A stretch of 64,000 bases of DNA from JAHRVQ01 sp051278195 (GCA_051278195.1 JBNMQM010000015.1:11441-75440), one strand, 5' to 3'; shown: positions 41,864 through 51,569, counted from the first letter of the stretch. Notes: generated by a model not told the origin, from the sequence alone. Translations and numbers: made by a program.

Positions 41864-42661
41864 CTAGCTCTCTTTCGCTTTGTCTTTTGCTTTTGCTTTC
41901 GCTTTGGACTTAGGTTCTGATGATGTTTCTGGTGACGACTCGCTGCTTACTTGCGCAATGCGATCAATCATTTTCGACATGTTGCCCAGCGACATCAGAT
42001 GACAATAGACCCAAGCAAGCTCTCCTGACTTAAAGAAATCGAGCGCTTTGCTGTCTTCAAGTTCCAATAATTTCTTCTCATCGACTACCATCAAGCCCGT
42101 TAAAGCAAATGACTGGCCATCAGCCATATCCACTTTTGCGTTCAGCGCCATTAACAGACCCAGTTCCTTCAAGCGGCTAATAAACCGTTCCGTGCGAATA
42201 TATTGGCGCTGGTATTCCTCAAGAAAATCTATCGCTTGCTGCAATACGGGTGTCGGCGCGTCATTTTCAAACAGTGCCTCGCCTTCTTTGTCTCCAAACC
42301 CAGAGAAACTCTCATCGATACAAACCATACGCTGGCCTTCCTCAGCAGTCTCTGCCAACACAAAGGGGTAGCGCCTGACAAATGCCGGAATATACCTAGC
42401 ATCCCATTGACCTTTTGCATCGACAAACAAGTTTTCTGCGTTGCGCAGACCTAATAGGGCAACAGGCACCATGCTTTCTCCCGCCTCGGCAAATACGATC
42501 GGGTACTCCTTAGCGGCTTCTGTAAATTCGACGCCTGCGAGGATGACGGAATTCGTCTCCGTCGCAAAAGAAAAATCAGCAGCTGCAGCCTTGATTTTGA
42601 GATCTTTGTGCACAGACTTGTTAAGCGCGACGGGTTTATCGTAGAAAAGCAAACTTGTCAT
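41864..42661 (-). CDS. SapC family protein
   Basis: A 265-residue protein whose main part matches the SapC family: NSVILAGVEFTEAAKEYPIVFAE near residue 40, VALLGLRNAENLFVD and PAFVRRYPFVLAE. SapC proteins are named from a surface-layer gene cluster of Campylobacter but are widespread in proteobacteria with no proven role. A C-terminal tail of about 20 residues is almost entirely Lys, Ala and Ser and is encoded by a near-repetitive run, so it is probably flexible. It lies upstream of the phosphorylase gene, three bases apart, and is probably cotranscribed. Confidence 0.85.
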   Translation of the reverse strand: MTSLLFYDKPVALNKSVHKDLKIKAAAADFSFATETNSVILAGVEFTEAAKEYPIVFAEAGESMVPVALLGLRNAENLFVDAKGQWDARYIPAFVRRYPFVLAETAEEGQRMVCIDESFSGFGDKEGEALFENDAPTPVLQQAIDFLEEYQRQYIRTERFISRLKELGLLMALNAKVDMADGQSFALTGLMVVDEKKLLELEDSKALDFFKSGELAWVYCHLMSLGNMSKMIDRIAQVSSESSPETSSEPKSKAKAKAKDKAKES

Positions 42662-42723
42662 AGGAAATCCTGTTCGTTAAATATCAGTCAGAATGGTTCA
42701 CTTTAGACCATTACCGGCGTTCA

Positions 42724-43791
42724 TTATGCCTCGGGTTCAATATCATGCAAATGAACCGTTGTCGTGGGAAAAGCAACTTCTGCGTCGTGAGCGACAATAA
42801 TGTCGTGAATTGCCAACAACACAGATTCCTTTACAGCATGATACTCGACCCAATTGATCGTTTTTGTAAAACAGTAAATAAAGAAATCCAGAGACGAAGG
42901 TCCAAAGCTATTAAAATTGACAATCAGCGTTCGTTCAAGCTCGATCTCAGGGTTATCTACCAAATACTGCTTAACTTCTGCGACGATACCTCGTACCCGG
43001 TCTGCATCGTCGTAGCGCACCCCTATGGTCTCGTAAATTCGCCGATTGTGCATCCGCGAGGGGTTTTCAACCGCAATGCTGGCAAATACTGAATTCGGCA
43101 CATACAGCGGCCGTTGTTGGAAAGTGCGAATCACCGTGAGACGCCAACCGATATGTTCGACCGTCCCTTCAATATCCCTATCAGGGCTACGCACCCATTC
43201 ACCCACGGCAAAAGGCCGGTCTAAATAGATCATCAAGCCACCGAAGAAATTTGACAATATATCCTTGGCTGCAAAACCCACAGCAATACCACCAACACCG
43301 CCGAAAGCGAGCAAGCCCTGAATACTGACCCCGAGGGTCTGAAGAACTGTCAGTGCCGCTGTAATGAAGATTGATATTTTGAGTAGTTTGCTAATCGCCG
43401 AAGCTGTCGTAACGTCGGTTCCGTGGTGAATGAAGCCTTTTTCGCACTCGCGCACAAAACTGATGGCGAACAACGTGATCACGGCGATCACAAGCACGTA
43501 GCGGACCGGGTCAATCATCTGACTCAAACTGGAATTGGTTTCGGCGGAAACCACTTCTGCAGCAAAGGCAACGCCTAGAATCCAGGTCAACAGTACCGCC
43601 GGCCGTTGGATCGACGCAACCAACGCATCATCCCAAACCGTATGCGTTTTGGAGGCCCGCCCTTTGAGCGTGCGAAAAAACTTGCGCAATAGATAGTTGG
43701 CGACCACTGTCACCAATACCACACCGAATACCTGTGTTGTCACAGGGTGGGTGAATAAAGCTAACAATCCAACAGAACCAAATTCTTCCAT
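42724..43791 (-). CDS. MscS-family mechanosensitive channel
   Basis: A 355-residue membrane protein with four to five N-terminal helices (about 10-150), the pore-lining TM3 signature (LLAFGGVGGIAVGFAAKDILSNFFGG, about 168-193) and a soluble beta/alpha-beta C-terminal domain with VRSPDRDIEGTVEHIGWRLTVIRTF. These features define the MscS/YnaI-like family of small-conductance osmotic channels. The gene stands alone, 62 bases after the sapC-like start on the minus strand. Confidence 0.93.
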   Translation of the reverse strand: MEEFGSVGLLALFTHPVTTQVFGVVLVTVVANYLLRKFFRTLKGRASKTHTVWDDALVASIQRPAVLLTWILGVAFAAEVVSAETNSSLSQMIDPVRYVLVIAVITLFAISFVRECEKGFIHHGTDVTTASAISKLLKISIFITAALTVLQTLGVSIQGLLAFGGVGGIAVGFAAKDILSNFFGGLMIYLDRPFAVGEWVRSPDRDIEGTVEHIGWRLTVIRTFQQRPLYVPNSVFASIAVENPSRMHNRRIYETIGVRYDDADRVRGIVAEVKQYLVDNPEIELERTLIVNFNSFGPSSLDFFIYCFTKTINWVEYHAVKESVLLAIHDIIVAHDAEVAFPTTTVHLHDIEPEA

Positions 43792-43853
43792 TCAGATATC
43801 CGAATCTAAAAAAACTGAGCTGAGGATACCAGCCATCAGCGCTGCAGAAAACT

Positions 43854-44618
43854 TTAGTCAATGATCAAAGTTTGTAGACGCTTCGCTGGCAGCCTCGCCA
43901 GATTGAAACCCTGCGGATAACGGCCTTCTGAAGACTGGGTTTGAGGCTTCCCGGCTGTCGAATCTTGTGTGGTGATTTGCACAGGGGCCTTTATAGGGAC
44001 CTGTCGCAGCGGCGCGGCAGATCGATTGGCAACGCTTGCCTCACCTATAGAGACCGGCCTAGCTTTACCCGGCGCAAGACCCAGCTTCTGTAGACGTTGA
44101 CGCACATCGTTCAGATCACGACTCGGGCCGGCCCAGACATGATGCACGACCTTGCCCGCGGCCAACGTTGCTTCACCGCTGACCCCTAAGCCTGCACTCG
44201 TGAGCCGACGCTCTAACGCCATCGCTTCATCAATACTATGGAAAGAGCCCACCTGTACTAGGTACTGCTCGATAGCTGCGCTGTGAGGTTTTGATTCAGA
44301 CAGCGTCATAAGCCAAGGGGTAATACCCATTGAATTGAGTCGCCCTAGAATAGCTGCATCCATCATCGTCTCAGGGACAAGTAGCCGATGATGCAATACA
44401 CCAGAAACGAAAACTTCTTGCTGGCGAATCGAAAGCGCCAGATCGGTTTCTAGTTTGCGGGTCACTTGCTGGAACGTTGTGGTGTTTTGATAACTACCCA
44501 CTACCCAGTAGTTCTCTCGATTCTCAACGTTCTCAGCACTAGCAGCACTCAGGATTCCGCACGGTAGTATCACAACTAAACCCGCCAACAATTTCTTTAG
44601 GTTTTTTCGGCTGAACAT
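43854..44618 (-). CDS. SPOR-domain exported protein
   Basis: A 254-residue protein with a signal peptide (residues 1-28, KNLKKLLAGLVVILPCGILSAASA) and two SPOR-like repeats. The second is the clearest (YLVQVGSFHSIDEAMALERRL, then VHHVWAGPSRDLNDVRQRLQ). The first (WVVGSYQNTTTFQQVTRKL) is divergent. SPOR domains bind denuded septal peptidoglycan, so a role in cell division or wall remodelling in the periplasm is likely. The C-terminal 60 residues are Gln/Pro/Ser rich and unstructured. It is divergent from lexA, sharing the region with its SOS boxes, so coregulation is possible. Confidence 0.85.
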   Translation of the reverse strand: MFSRKNLKKLLAGLVVILPCGILSAASAENVENRENYWVVGSYQNTTTFQQVTRKLETDLALSIRQQEVFVSGVLHHRLLVPETMMDAAILGRLNSMGITPWLMTLSESKPHSAAIEQYLVQVGSFHSIDEAMALERRLTSAGLGVSGEATLAAGKVVHHVWAGPSRDLNDVRQRLQKLGLAPGKARPVSIGEASVANRSAAPLRQVPIKAPVQITTQDSTAGKPQTQSSEGRYPQGFNLARLPAKRLQTLIID

Positions 44619-44750
44619 ATTTTACCCCGGCTTTTTGCCCTGTTTTTTAGCCATAGTAGGTCAGCCCAACAAACAAGTCGAACATCAGCAACAAAAAGAG
44701 AAGGCGGTAATCGGTAAGGGGTCAGGTGGTGAAAAAACTATAGATTGTAG

Positions 44751-44802
44751 TTGCCAAGCCCTCTTCCCTGTATATAATCACAGTAACTGTATAAAAAAAC
44801 AT
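44751..44802 (+). promoter_or_regulatory. lexA promoter with one consensus and one weak SOS box
   Basis: TTGCCA at 44751-44756, a 16-base spacer and TATAAT at 44773-44778 make a good promoter for lexA. A consensus SOS box, CTG-N10-CAG, covers 44768-44783 and overlaps the -10. A second, imperfect box (CTG-N10-CAT) follows at 44787-44802. LexA bound there would block its own promoter, the usual autoregulation. Confidence 0.85.
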
Positions 44803-44810
44803 GTATCGCA

Positions 44811-45407
44811 ATGATAAAATTGACACAACGGCAAGAAGAAGTTCTCCAGTTCATCAAATCGCATATGTCGACGACAGGTTATCCCCCTACTCGCGCAGAC
44901 ATTGCACAAGAACTTGGTTTCAAAAGCGCCAATGCTTCGGAAGAACATTTAAAAGCCCTGGCACGCAAAGGGGCTATCGAAATGATTCCCGGCACATCCA
45001 GAGGTATTAAACTCCCTGAGGATGTTGGCTTGCCGATAGTGGGACGCGTCGCGGCAGGGAGTCCTATCCTAGCGCAGGAGCATATCGAGAACCATTGCCC
45101 GATTCCTGCAAATTTTTTCCGGCCTCAAGCTGATTACCTTTTGACAGTGCAAGGTGACAGCATGATTGACTGTGGCATTTTGGATGGAGACTTGATCGCC
45201 GTGCATAGGACGCAGAATGTGAACAACGGTGACATTGTTGTTGCACGTATTGAAGATGAAGTTACGGTTAAACGACTGAAGAAAAACCGCAGCAAGTATC
45301 AGATAACCCTGATGCCAGAGAATCAAGACTACTCACCGATTGAAGTTGATCTAAGGCATGAATCCTTCGCAATAGAAGGTTTGATGGTTGGCGTCATTCG
45401 ACACTAG
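44811..45407 (+). CDS. lexA: SOS repressor LexA
   Basis: A 198-residue repressor of DNA damage genes that cleaves itself when bound to RecA filaments. Winged-helix DNA-binding domain at 1-70, cleavage site A82-G83 in VAAG, and peptidase domain with the catalytic pair S117 (QGDSMIDCG) and K154 (EVTVKRLKK). The offsets to E. coli LexA (A84-G85, S119, K156) are a constant two residues. Upstream SOS boxes show autoregulation. PsrA and SulA, which flank lexA in Pseudomonas, are absent here; a SPOR gene takes the upstream place. Confidence 0.98.
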   Translation: MIKLTQRQEEVLQFIKSHMSTTGYPPTRADIAQELGFKSANASEEHLKALARKGAIEMIPGTSRGIKLPEDVGLPIVGRVAAGSPILAQEHIENHCPIPANFFRPQADYLLTVQGDSMIDCGILDGDLIAVHRTQNVNNGDIVVARIEDEVTVKRLKKNRSKYQITLMPENQDYSPIEVDLRHESFAIEGLMVGVIRH

Positions 45408-45445
45408 TTCAACTTTTTGTCGCCGTGCCTTGTGACAATCTTTTC

Positions 45446-45470
45446 AGCCGCCACTTTTGTGACGGCTTTA
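45446..45470 (+). terminator. Intrinsic terminator of lexA
   Basis: AGCCGCCAC-TTTT-GTGACGGCT forms a 9-bp stem with one mismatch, followed by TTTATCT, 38 bases after the lexA stop codon. Confidence 0.65.
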
Positions 45471-45553
45471 TCTCAATTGCTATCCGCGATGAACTCAATA
45501 GTTCTGACGCAGTAACGTAGCGGCAAGTATCGCGATACCTAGGCCACTCATTT

Positions 45554-45605
45554 AAGTCACCCTTTTAAGTCACCCTTTTAAACCACCCTTTTTAAACCAC
45601 CCCTG
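45554..45605. repeat. Four tandem 13-14-bp units after topA
   Basis: Two identical copies of AAGTCACCCTTTT are followed by two diverged units (AAACCACCCTTTTT and AAACCACCCCTG), ending six bases before the topA stop. On the minus strand each unit reads through a TTTAA or CTTAA, giving repeated stop triplets in the topA direction. Confidence 0.85.
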
Positions 45606-45610
45606 TACAA

Positions 45611-48262
45611 CTAGGCGGTGGCTTTTTTCTTCACCTTTTTAGCTTCTTCAATCCATTTGCCATCAACAAAGTCAGCACGCCAGCCAGAGGGCTTGCCCTC
45701 TTCGTTTTCTGAAGTGACATAGTGCTCTTTCGACTTTCTGCCATATCTGACCATGCTGCGTCGACCATCTGGGTCTTTGACCGGCGCGCGCATCAGGAAG
45801 GAATATTTAGGGTCAATCTCATTTTGGTGAGGGATTAATTCGTCTACGAACGGTGCGCGCGTTTCCCTGTTCTTCGGAAACTGACTCGCTGCTAAAAATA
45901 TTCCCGCCGCGCCGTCACGAAGGATGTAGGTGTCTTCGACCTTGACACACTCCAGTTCGGGCATCGGTACCGGATCCATTTTTGGCGGCGCCGCTTCCCC
46001 ACTACGAAGCAGCTTACGGGTATTCTTACATTCTTCCGACGTGCACCCGAAGTACTTGCCAAATCTGCCTGTTTTTAACTGCATCTCCGCGCCGCACTTA
46101 TCACATTCCAGGATCGGACCATCGTAGCCCTTGATCTTGAATTCACCTTTCTCGATTTCAAAACCATCGCAATCAGGACTATTACCACACACGTGCAGTT
46201 TTCGTTCGACATCGATTAGATAGCTACTCATGGCCGTTTGACACTTGGCGCAACGTTTCTTGTTCAGAAGAATACGTGACTCCTCCTCATCGTCGCCGTT
46301 CGCGCTGACCACTTCATCCCCGGAAATCAAATTAATTGTCTGCTTACAACGTTCTTTCGGCGGCAATGCATACCCCGAACAACCTAAAAACACTCCAGTG
46401 CTAGCGGTGCGAATATTCATATCACGTCCGCACAATGGGCATTTAATATCTGTCATCGACGGGACGTTAGAACGCATACCACCTTCTGACTTGGCAACGG
46501 TTAGCTGGTTCTCGAAGCCGGTATAAAACTTGTCGAGCAATGCTTTCCACTTCATCTTACCTTCGGATACGGCATCCAAAGATTCTTCAAGCCCGGCAGT
46601 AAAACCATAATCCAACAGGTCCTTAAAATTCTCATCGAGTCGGTCGGTGACCAGCTCGCCAATTTTCTCTGCATAAAACCGGCGAGACTCTAGCCTCGTA
46701 TAGCCGCGATCCTGAATTGTGGTGATAATCGCCGCGTAGGTCGATGGACGCCCAATACCACGTTTTTCCATTTCTTTGACAAGACTTGCCTCTCCATACC
46801 GAGCTGGCGGTTTGGTAAAATGCTGGGAAGGTAGCAGTTCTTCCATGGTCATTTTTTGGCCCACGGCATAGTCCGGCAAAGGCGTTTCTTCTTCCTTCTT
46901 ACCCGCTGGTTGTTGAACCTGCGTGTAACCATCAAAACGTAAAATTCGACCGCGGATTTTGAGTTCCAAATCGTCGGCCTGAACCAAAACACTGGTACTG
47001 GTGTACTCTGCATTTGGCATCTGACAAGCCACAAATTGCCGCCAGATTAGTTCGTACAGGCGTTCTGCATCACGCTCCATGCCCGCAATAGAAGTGGTTT
47101 TGACTGTCACGTCAGAAGGACGAACCGCCTCGTGCGCTTCCTGCGCGCCCTCTTTGCTGGAGTACCGTCGAGGTTCATCAGGCAAGTACTTTTTACCGTA
47201 GTCGGACTCAATCATTTCGCGACAAGCCGCTATGGCGTCGGCACTCAGATTCGTTGAGTCTGTACGCATGTAAGTAATGTAGCCGGCCTCATAAAGACGT
47301 TGGGCCATCATCATGGTTTTCTTCACACCAAAACCCAACCTAGTGCTAGCAGCCTGCTGCAAGGTGGAGGTGATAAATGGTGCACTCGGTTTTGTCTGGG
47401 TAGGTTTATCTTCCCGACTCTGCACGACGTAGTCAGCCTTCTCTAGTTTTGCGAGGGCGAAATCAGTGTCTTCTTTACTGGTTGGCCGAAACGCCTTTCC
47501 TGCCTGTTTAACGACTTGGAATTTGACCGCATCGTCCTTTTTCCCCTCTTCGGCCAGGTTAGCGAAGATGTCCCAGTATTCTTCTGGAATGAAAGCGCGT
47601 ATCTCTCGCTCTCGTTCAACGATCAATTTGACGGCGACAGACTGCACTCGACCCGCAGATAAACCCCGTGCAATCTTCTCCCATAACAATGGAGAGACCA
47701 TAAATCCGACGACTCGATCTAGAAAGCGTCGTGCCTGCTGGGCATTCACTCGATCAATATTTAGTTCGCCAGGTTTGTCAAAGGCAGCTTGGATGGCCTT
47801 CTTAGTAATTTCATTGAAAACTACCCGACGATATCGACTCTCATCACCGCCGATAGCCTCACGCAAATGCCAGGCTATTGCTTCTCCCTCTCGGTCCATA
47901 TCAGTCGCTAGGTAAATCTCATCGGCGTCTTTTGCCAGCTTTTTCAATTCTGCGACGACTTTCTCTTTGCTCGGCAAAATTTGATAGTCCGCTTCCCAAT
48001 CCTGGTAAGGGTTCACACCCATGCGCGCAATCAATTGCTTCTTAGCTTTCTCCTTCTTATAAGCAACCTTTTTGTCTGGATCCATCTTCCGTGTTTTAGC
48101 CGCTTCTGCAGCACGCGCCTTGGGATCACTTTTGCTAGATCCGCTGGTCGGCAAGTCGCGAATATGGCCAACGCTGGACTTCACGATGAAGTCATTTCCG
48201 AGGTATTTATTGATCGTCTTCGCTTTCGCTGGGGACTCTACAATGACAAGGGACTTACCCAT
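45611..48262 (-). CDS. topA: DNA topoisomerase I TopA
   Basis: An 883-residue type IA topoisomerase that relaxes negative supercoils. It begins at the ATG at 48262 (MGKSLVIVESPAKAKTINKYLG, the TOPRIM start; GAG lies nine bases upstream), eight codons inside the open frame. TOPRIM acids DMDREGEAIAWHL are near residue 117. The catalytic tyrosine is in YITYMRTDSTNLS. Three C-terminal four-Cys zinc ribbons follow (first Cys phrases CPLCGRDM, CAKCQTAMS and CDKCGAEMQ), then a Lys-rich tail. Its 3' side carries the tandem repeats at 45554-45605. Confidence 0.97.
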   Translation of the reverse strand: MGKSLVIVESPAKAKTINKYLGNDFIVKSSVGHIRDLPTSGSSKSDPKARAAEAAKTRKMDPDKKVAYKKEKAKKQLIARMGVNPYQDWEADYQILPSKEKVVAELKKLAKDADEIYLATDMDREGEAIAWHLREAIGGDESRYRRVVFNEITKKAIQAAFDKPGELNIDRVNAQQARRFLDRVVGFMVSPLLWEKIARGLSAGRVQSVAVKLIVEREREIRAFIPEEYWDIFANLAEEGKKDDAVKFQVVKQAGKAFRPTSKEDTDFALAKLEKADYVVQSREDKPTQTKPSAPFITSTLQQAASTRLGFGVKKTMMMAQRLYEAGYITYMRTDSTNLSADAIAACREMIESDYGKKYLPDEPRRYSSKEGAQEAHEAVRPSDVTVKTTSIAGMERDAERLYELIWRQFVACQMPNAEYTSTSVLVQADDLELKIRGRILRFDGYTQVQQPAGKKEEETPLPDYAVGQKMTMEELLPSQHFTKPPARYGEASLVKEMEKRGIGRPSTYAAIITTIQDRGYTRLESRRFYAEKIGELVTDRLDENFKDLLDYGFTAGLEESLDAVSEGKMKWKALLDKFYTGFENQLTVAKSEGGMRSNVPSMTDIKCPLCGRDMNIRTASTGVFLGCSGYALPPKERCKQTINLISGDEVVSANGDDEEESRILLNKKRCAKCQTAMSSYLIDVERKLHVCGNSPDCDGFEIEKGEFKIKGYDGPILECDKCGAEMQLKTGRFGKYFGCTSEECKNTRKLLRSGEAAPPKMDPVPMPELECVKVEDTYILRDGAAGIFLAASQFPKNRETRAPFVDELIPHQNEIDPKYSFLMRAPVKDPDGRRSMVRYGRKSKEHYVTSENEEGKPSGWRADFVDGKWIEEAKKVKKKATA

Positions 48263-48387
48263 AAAACATCTCAAATTGATTAACAATGATCCGAAATGGA
48301 CCTAAAGCGGCGACATATATAGTGACAAACTATCAATGGGTCAAGCGCCAGTGCCTTTTTAGCTTAGCCGACATTCAAGGACCCTTG

Positions 48388-48966
48388 TCAACCACTTCGT
48401 TGCCCCGGACCATCTAAAGATTTTACTTTCGTGCCTTGTTCGTCAGACCCAAATGCTGCACATCGCTTAAGGAAATCAATGACTTCCTGCACTTCTCCGT
48501 CCTCATGCCAGTAGATCGAAATGAAGTAATTTTTTTCTTCAACCTTGACCGCATCAAGGGGTAATTGATCGAGTAGGCGCCCTAAAATCTCTGAAATTGG
48601 CAATATTTCGGGCCCTAGAGCGGCGCCCTGCCAATACCAATTGCGGCTTAACTGGGTTCGGTGCCTATCCAAAAACCTCATTGTCACCCAACCTGGCGAC
48701 TCACCAATAATTCGATCCTTTGGCTTGTGACGTTGTATACGATAAGCGGCAATGGAAAGCTTACGTGGAATGGGCTTGCCCGTCGTTGAAAGGTACTTTT
48801 GCGGGTCTGGATCAGGATCGTCAATGATCGTCATCTCAACACTAATACCAACCCGCATGGCGGCTTGACGTTTCTTCATTCTTTCTTTGTCACGTTTACT
48901 CGGCAGAACCGCCATGATGGGCGCTGCGATCAGCAATATCGCGAACGCAATTATCAAATAAACCAT
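48388..48966 (-). CDS. Membrane-anchored protein of unknown function
   Basis: A 192-residue protein: one N-terminal membrane helix (VYLIIAFAILLIAAPIMAVL), then a basic stop-transfer stretch (KRDKERMKKRQAAMR) that fixes the rest in the cytoplasm. The soluble part (about 40-180) has conserved-looking hydrophobic segments (SPGWVTMRFLDRH, WYWQGAALGPEILPISEILGRLLDQLP, KNYFISIYWHEDGEVQEVIDFL). I do not recognise a family. It is the upstream minus-strand neighbour of topA (125 bases) and divergent from uspA; the analogous place in Pseudomonas also holds a small hypothetical protein. Confidence 0.75.
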   Translation of the reverse strand: MVYLIIAFAILLIAAPIMAVLPSKRDKERMKKRQAAMRVGISVEMTIIDDPDPDPQKYLSTTGKPIPRKLSIAAYRIQRHKPKDRIIGESPGWVTMRFLDRHRTQLSRNWYWQGAALGPEILPISEILGRLLDQLPLDAVKVEEKNYFISIYWHEDGEVQEVIDFLKRCAAFGSDEQGTKVKSLDGPGQRSG

Positions 48967-49077
48967 GGTGATTTAACCCCTATCTAAGTATTCAGCTGAC
49001 TTGTTGAGAATACCCTTTTTACTGTGTACATTTGCGTCAAACAACCATAACAATAAGATGACCAAGAGGAACAGAGC

Positions 49078-49512
49078 GTGGACGAGTATAAGCACATACT
49101 AGTTGCAGTAGATCTAACAGAAGAATCTCATCATGTCGCAAGGCGTGCTTGTAAACTTCGTACGGCCAGCAATGCGATGATCAGTTGCCTTCACGTTATT
49201 GAACCATTGAGTCTCGCCTACGGTGGTGACATTCCGATGGATCTATCCACGATCCAGGAACAAATACAGGAAACTGCTAAAACCCACCTCGCCGAGTTCG
49301 CCAAAACCTTATCCATTCCCGAGGAAAACCAGCACCTTATTTTTGGCCGACCGGAAACAGAAATTCATGCTATGGCCAACCAGATCAACGCTGACCTTAT
49401 TGTCGTCGGCAGCCATGGTCGTCACGGTCTTGCCTTGCTTCTTGGCTCAACTGCGAATGGGGTGCTACACGGTGCACCTTGCGATGTGCTCGCTGTCAGG
49501 GTTGGCAACTAA
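49078..49512 (+). CDS. Universal stress protein, UspA family
   Basis: A 144-residue cytoplasmic UspA-fold protein. The N-terminal strand YKHILVAVDLTEESHHV and the C-terminal ATP-binding motif IVVGSHGRHGLALLLGSTANGVLHGAPCDVL (G-2x-G-9x-G-S/T type) are present, so it probably binds ATP. The start is GTG at 49078 with GAGG ten bases upstream. It is transcribed towards slt with a 77-base gap. Confidence 0.94.
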   Translation: MDEYKHILVAVDLTEESHHVARRACKLRTASNAMISCLHVIEPLSLAYGGDIPMDLSTIQEQIQETAKTHLAEFAKTLSIPEENQHLIFGRPETEIHAMANQINADLIVVGSHGRHGLALLLGSTANGVLHGAPCDVLAVRVGN

Positions 49513-49589
49513 CGTCAGCGCAAAACTGCTTACGTTCTTTTTACAAACAGGCTAAGGTCTCCTCCGTTAGTTTTGACAGTCAAAAAGCA

Positions 49590-51569
49590 ATGCAGTTGGT
49601 TCGAATATTTTTAGCAGTACTTGCCTGTTCAAGTACAACAACATCCCACGCCAGCTTCAACTTCAGCGGCGACCAACTTGCCGATGAATCCCGGTACGAG
49701 CAACGCGAGCGCTACAAAAAACTCCTTTACCAGATTAAGACCAATCAACACAGTCGCTATGAATCCGGTAAAGCCGCGCTCGCCAACTACCCGCTTTACC
49801 CCTATCTCGAGTATCAAAGCCTCATCTTTCGCCTGTCTAAGCAGACCTCGGCAAGCATCGATGAATTCGTCACACAATACGGCGACACCCCACTGGCTGG
49901 ACAACTCCTGCAGAACTGGCTGTATTCATTGGGCAAACGTGGTGAGTGGAAAACATTCGAGTCTCACTTTGATGCCAACGCAGATAACACAAAGGAGAAC
50001 GCCTGTTATCACGCTTACACCATGTGGCGTGCAAATCGAATAGACGAGGCACTGCGGAAGGCGAAAGACCTGTGGCTGGTTCCCTTTTCGCAACCCGATG
50101 AGTGCGATCCCATCTTCAAAGTCTGGCGTGACGCTGACGGTCTCAGCCGAGAAGTCGCTTGGCAACGATATGAATCGGCCATCACAAAAAACCAGATCAC
50201 ACTCGGCACATATCTCGAACGATTCCTCGATAGAGCCGATAAATCAGCAGCGGCCAGACTAAAACGGTTCCATACCAAACCAAGGCAGCTAAACCGTAAA
50301 ACTGCAGCTGGGCCTGATTCCGAGCGAGGTCGTTTTATCGTCAGCCATGGTATTGAGCGCCTCGCAAGACGAGATGCCAAACAAGCACTGGAGACGCTGA
50401 ACCAGATCCGCGGTCAATACCAGTTTAGCCCGGAAACGTTGACCCACTTGTACACCGAAATAGGTATCCGGCTTGCCCGCAACCCCAATACCTTAGGGTT
50501 GCTTGAGGATCTACCCATTGACCTGACCGCAGACGAAAAACTGGTCGAAGCGCAGCTGCTCACCCATCTTAAACAGCTTAACTGGAGTACCGCGCTGGTG
50601 TTTCTGAATTTGCTACCCGATGAATCGCAAGCATCTCTACGCTGGCAATACTGGCAAGCCAGAATACTGTTGGGTTCGGGTTCTGCAGCTGACGTTCAAG
50701 AGGGGCGTGATATTTTTATCAACCTTTCAAAGGAGCGAAGTTTCTATGGATTTATGGCTGCCGACACGTTGAAGCTCCCCTACAGCTATGAAGACACGCC
50801 AGAGGCGATTAGTCATGAACAGGTTCATGCGCTAGAAGAAACACCAGGTATTCAACGAGCACTGGAGCTGTTCGCTCTGGATGAAAAGACCCGTGCACGG
50901 CGCGAGTGGAATTTCACAACCCAGGATTTCTCGGATATCGAACTGCGCATCGCCGCAAGGGTTGCAGAGAAATGGGGATGGCACGAACAGGCGATACGCG
51001 CCATGATCACCGCTAAAGCCTGGGACGATCTTGGCCCACGATTCCCTATTGCTTACCGAGATAATTTCATCACAGGCGCCAGAACCGAAGATATTCCGCT
51101 AACCTGGAGCATGGCCATCGCGCGACAAGAAAGTGCCTTTATGACCGATGCAAAGAGCTCTGCTGGTGCTCTCGGACTGATGCAGTTAATGCCTGCAACC
51201 GCTCGACAGGTAGCTCGAGAACAAGGCATTCCGCTGCGCTCCAGCAACCAACTGACGGACCCGCTCACGAACATCCAGCTCGGCACCGCCTATCTGGGCA
51301 AGATGTTCAGACGCTTTAACCACAACAGAATTCTGGCCTCGGCTGCGTATAACGCGGGCCCAAAAAGAGTGTCGGGTTGGCTCGACTCCTCATTACCACT
51401 CGATGTCTGGATTGAAACTATTCCATTTTCAGAGACTCGGAACTATGTTCAAAATGTTCTTGTCTTCTCCTCGATTTACAGTCGAAAATTGGGTCAGAAC
51501 ACGCCTCTTATCTTCGCTCATGAGCGACGAGACTTTTCAAACCCTGAGGTAGGACTCAACAGCCCCTAA
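49590..51569 (+). CDS. slt: Soluble lytic murein transglycosylase Slt
   Basis: A 659-residue periplasmic enzyme cleaving peptidoglycan to 1,6-anhydromuropeptides. The ATG at 49590 gives a signal peptide (MQLVRIFLAVLACSSTTTSHA). The long middle part is the superhelical U/L domain of Slt70. The catalytic domain at the C-terminus has the Glu in SMAIARQESAFMTDAKSSAGALGLMQLMPATA-type context (the catalytic E is in RQES), followed by LTDPLTNIQLGTAYLG and AYNAGPKRV. Length and order agree with Slt70. It may be cotranscribed with the next genes. Confidence 0.93.
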   Translation: MQLVRIFLAVLACSSTTTSHASFNFSGDQLADESRYEQRERYKKLLYQIKTNQHSRYESGKAALANYPLYPYLEYQSLIFRLSKQTSASIDEFVTQYGDTPLAGQLLQNWLYSLGKRGEWKTFESHFDANADNTKENACYHAYTMWRANRIDEALRKAKDLWLVPFSQPDECDPIFKVWRDADGLSREVAWQRYESAITKNQITLGTYLERFLDRADKSAAARLKRFHTKPRQLNRKTAAGPDSERGRFIVSHGIERLARRDAKQALETLNQIRGQYQFSPETLTHLYTEIGIRLARNPNTLGLLEDLPIDLTADEKLVEAQLLTHLKQLNWSTALVFLNLLPDESQASLRWQYWQARILLGSGSAADVQEGRDIFINLSKERSFYGFMAADTLKLPYSYEDTPEAISHEQVHALEETPGIQRALELFALDEKTRARREWNFTTQDFSDIELRIAARVAEKWGWHEQAIRAMITAKAWDDLGPRFPIAYRDNFITGARTEDIPLTWSMAIARQESAFMTDAKSSAGALGLMQLMPATARQVAREQGIPLRSSNQLTDPLTNIQLGTAYLGKMFRRFNHNRILASAAYNAGPKRVSGWLDSSLPLDVWIETIPFSETRNYVQNVLVFSSIYSRKLGQNTPLIFAHERRDFSNPEVGLNSP

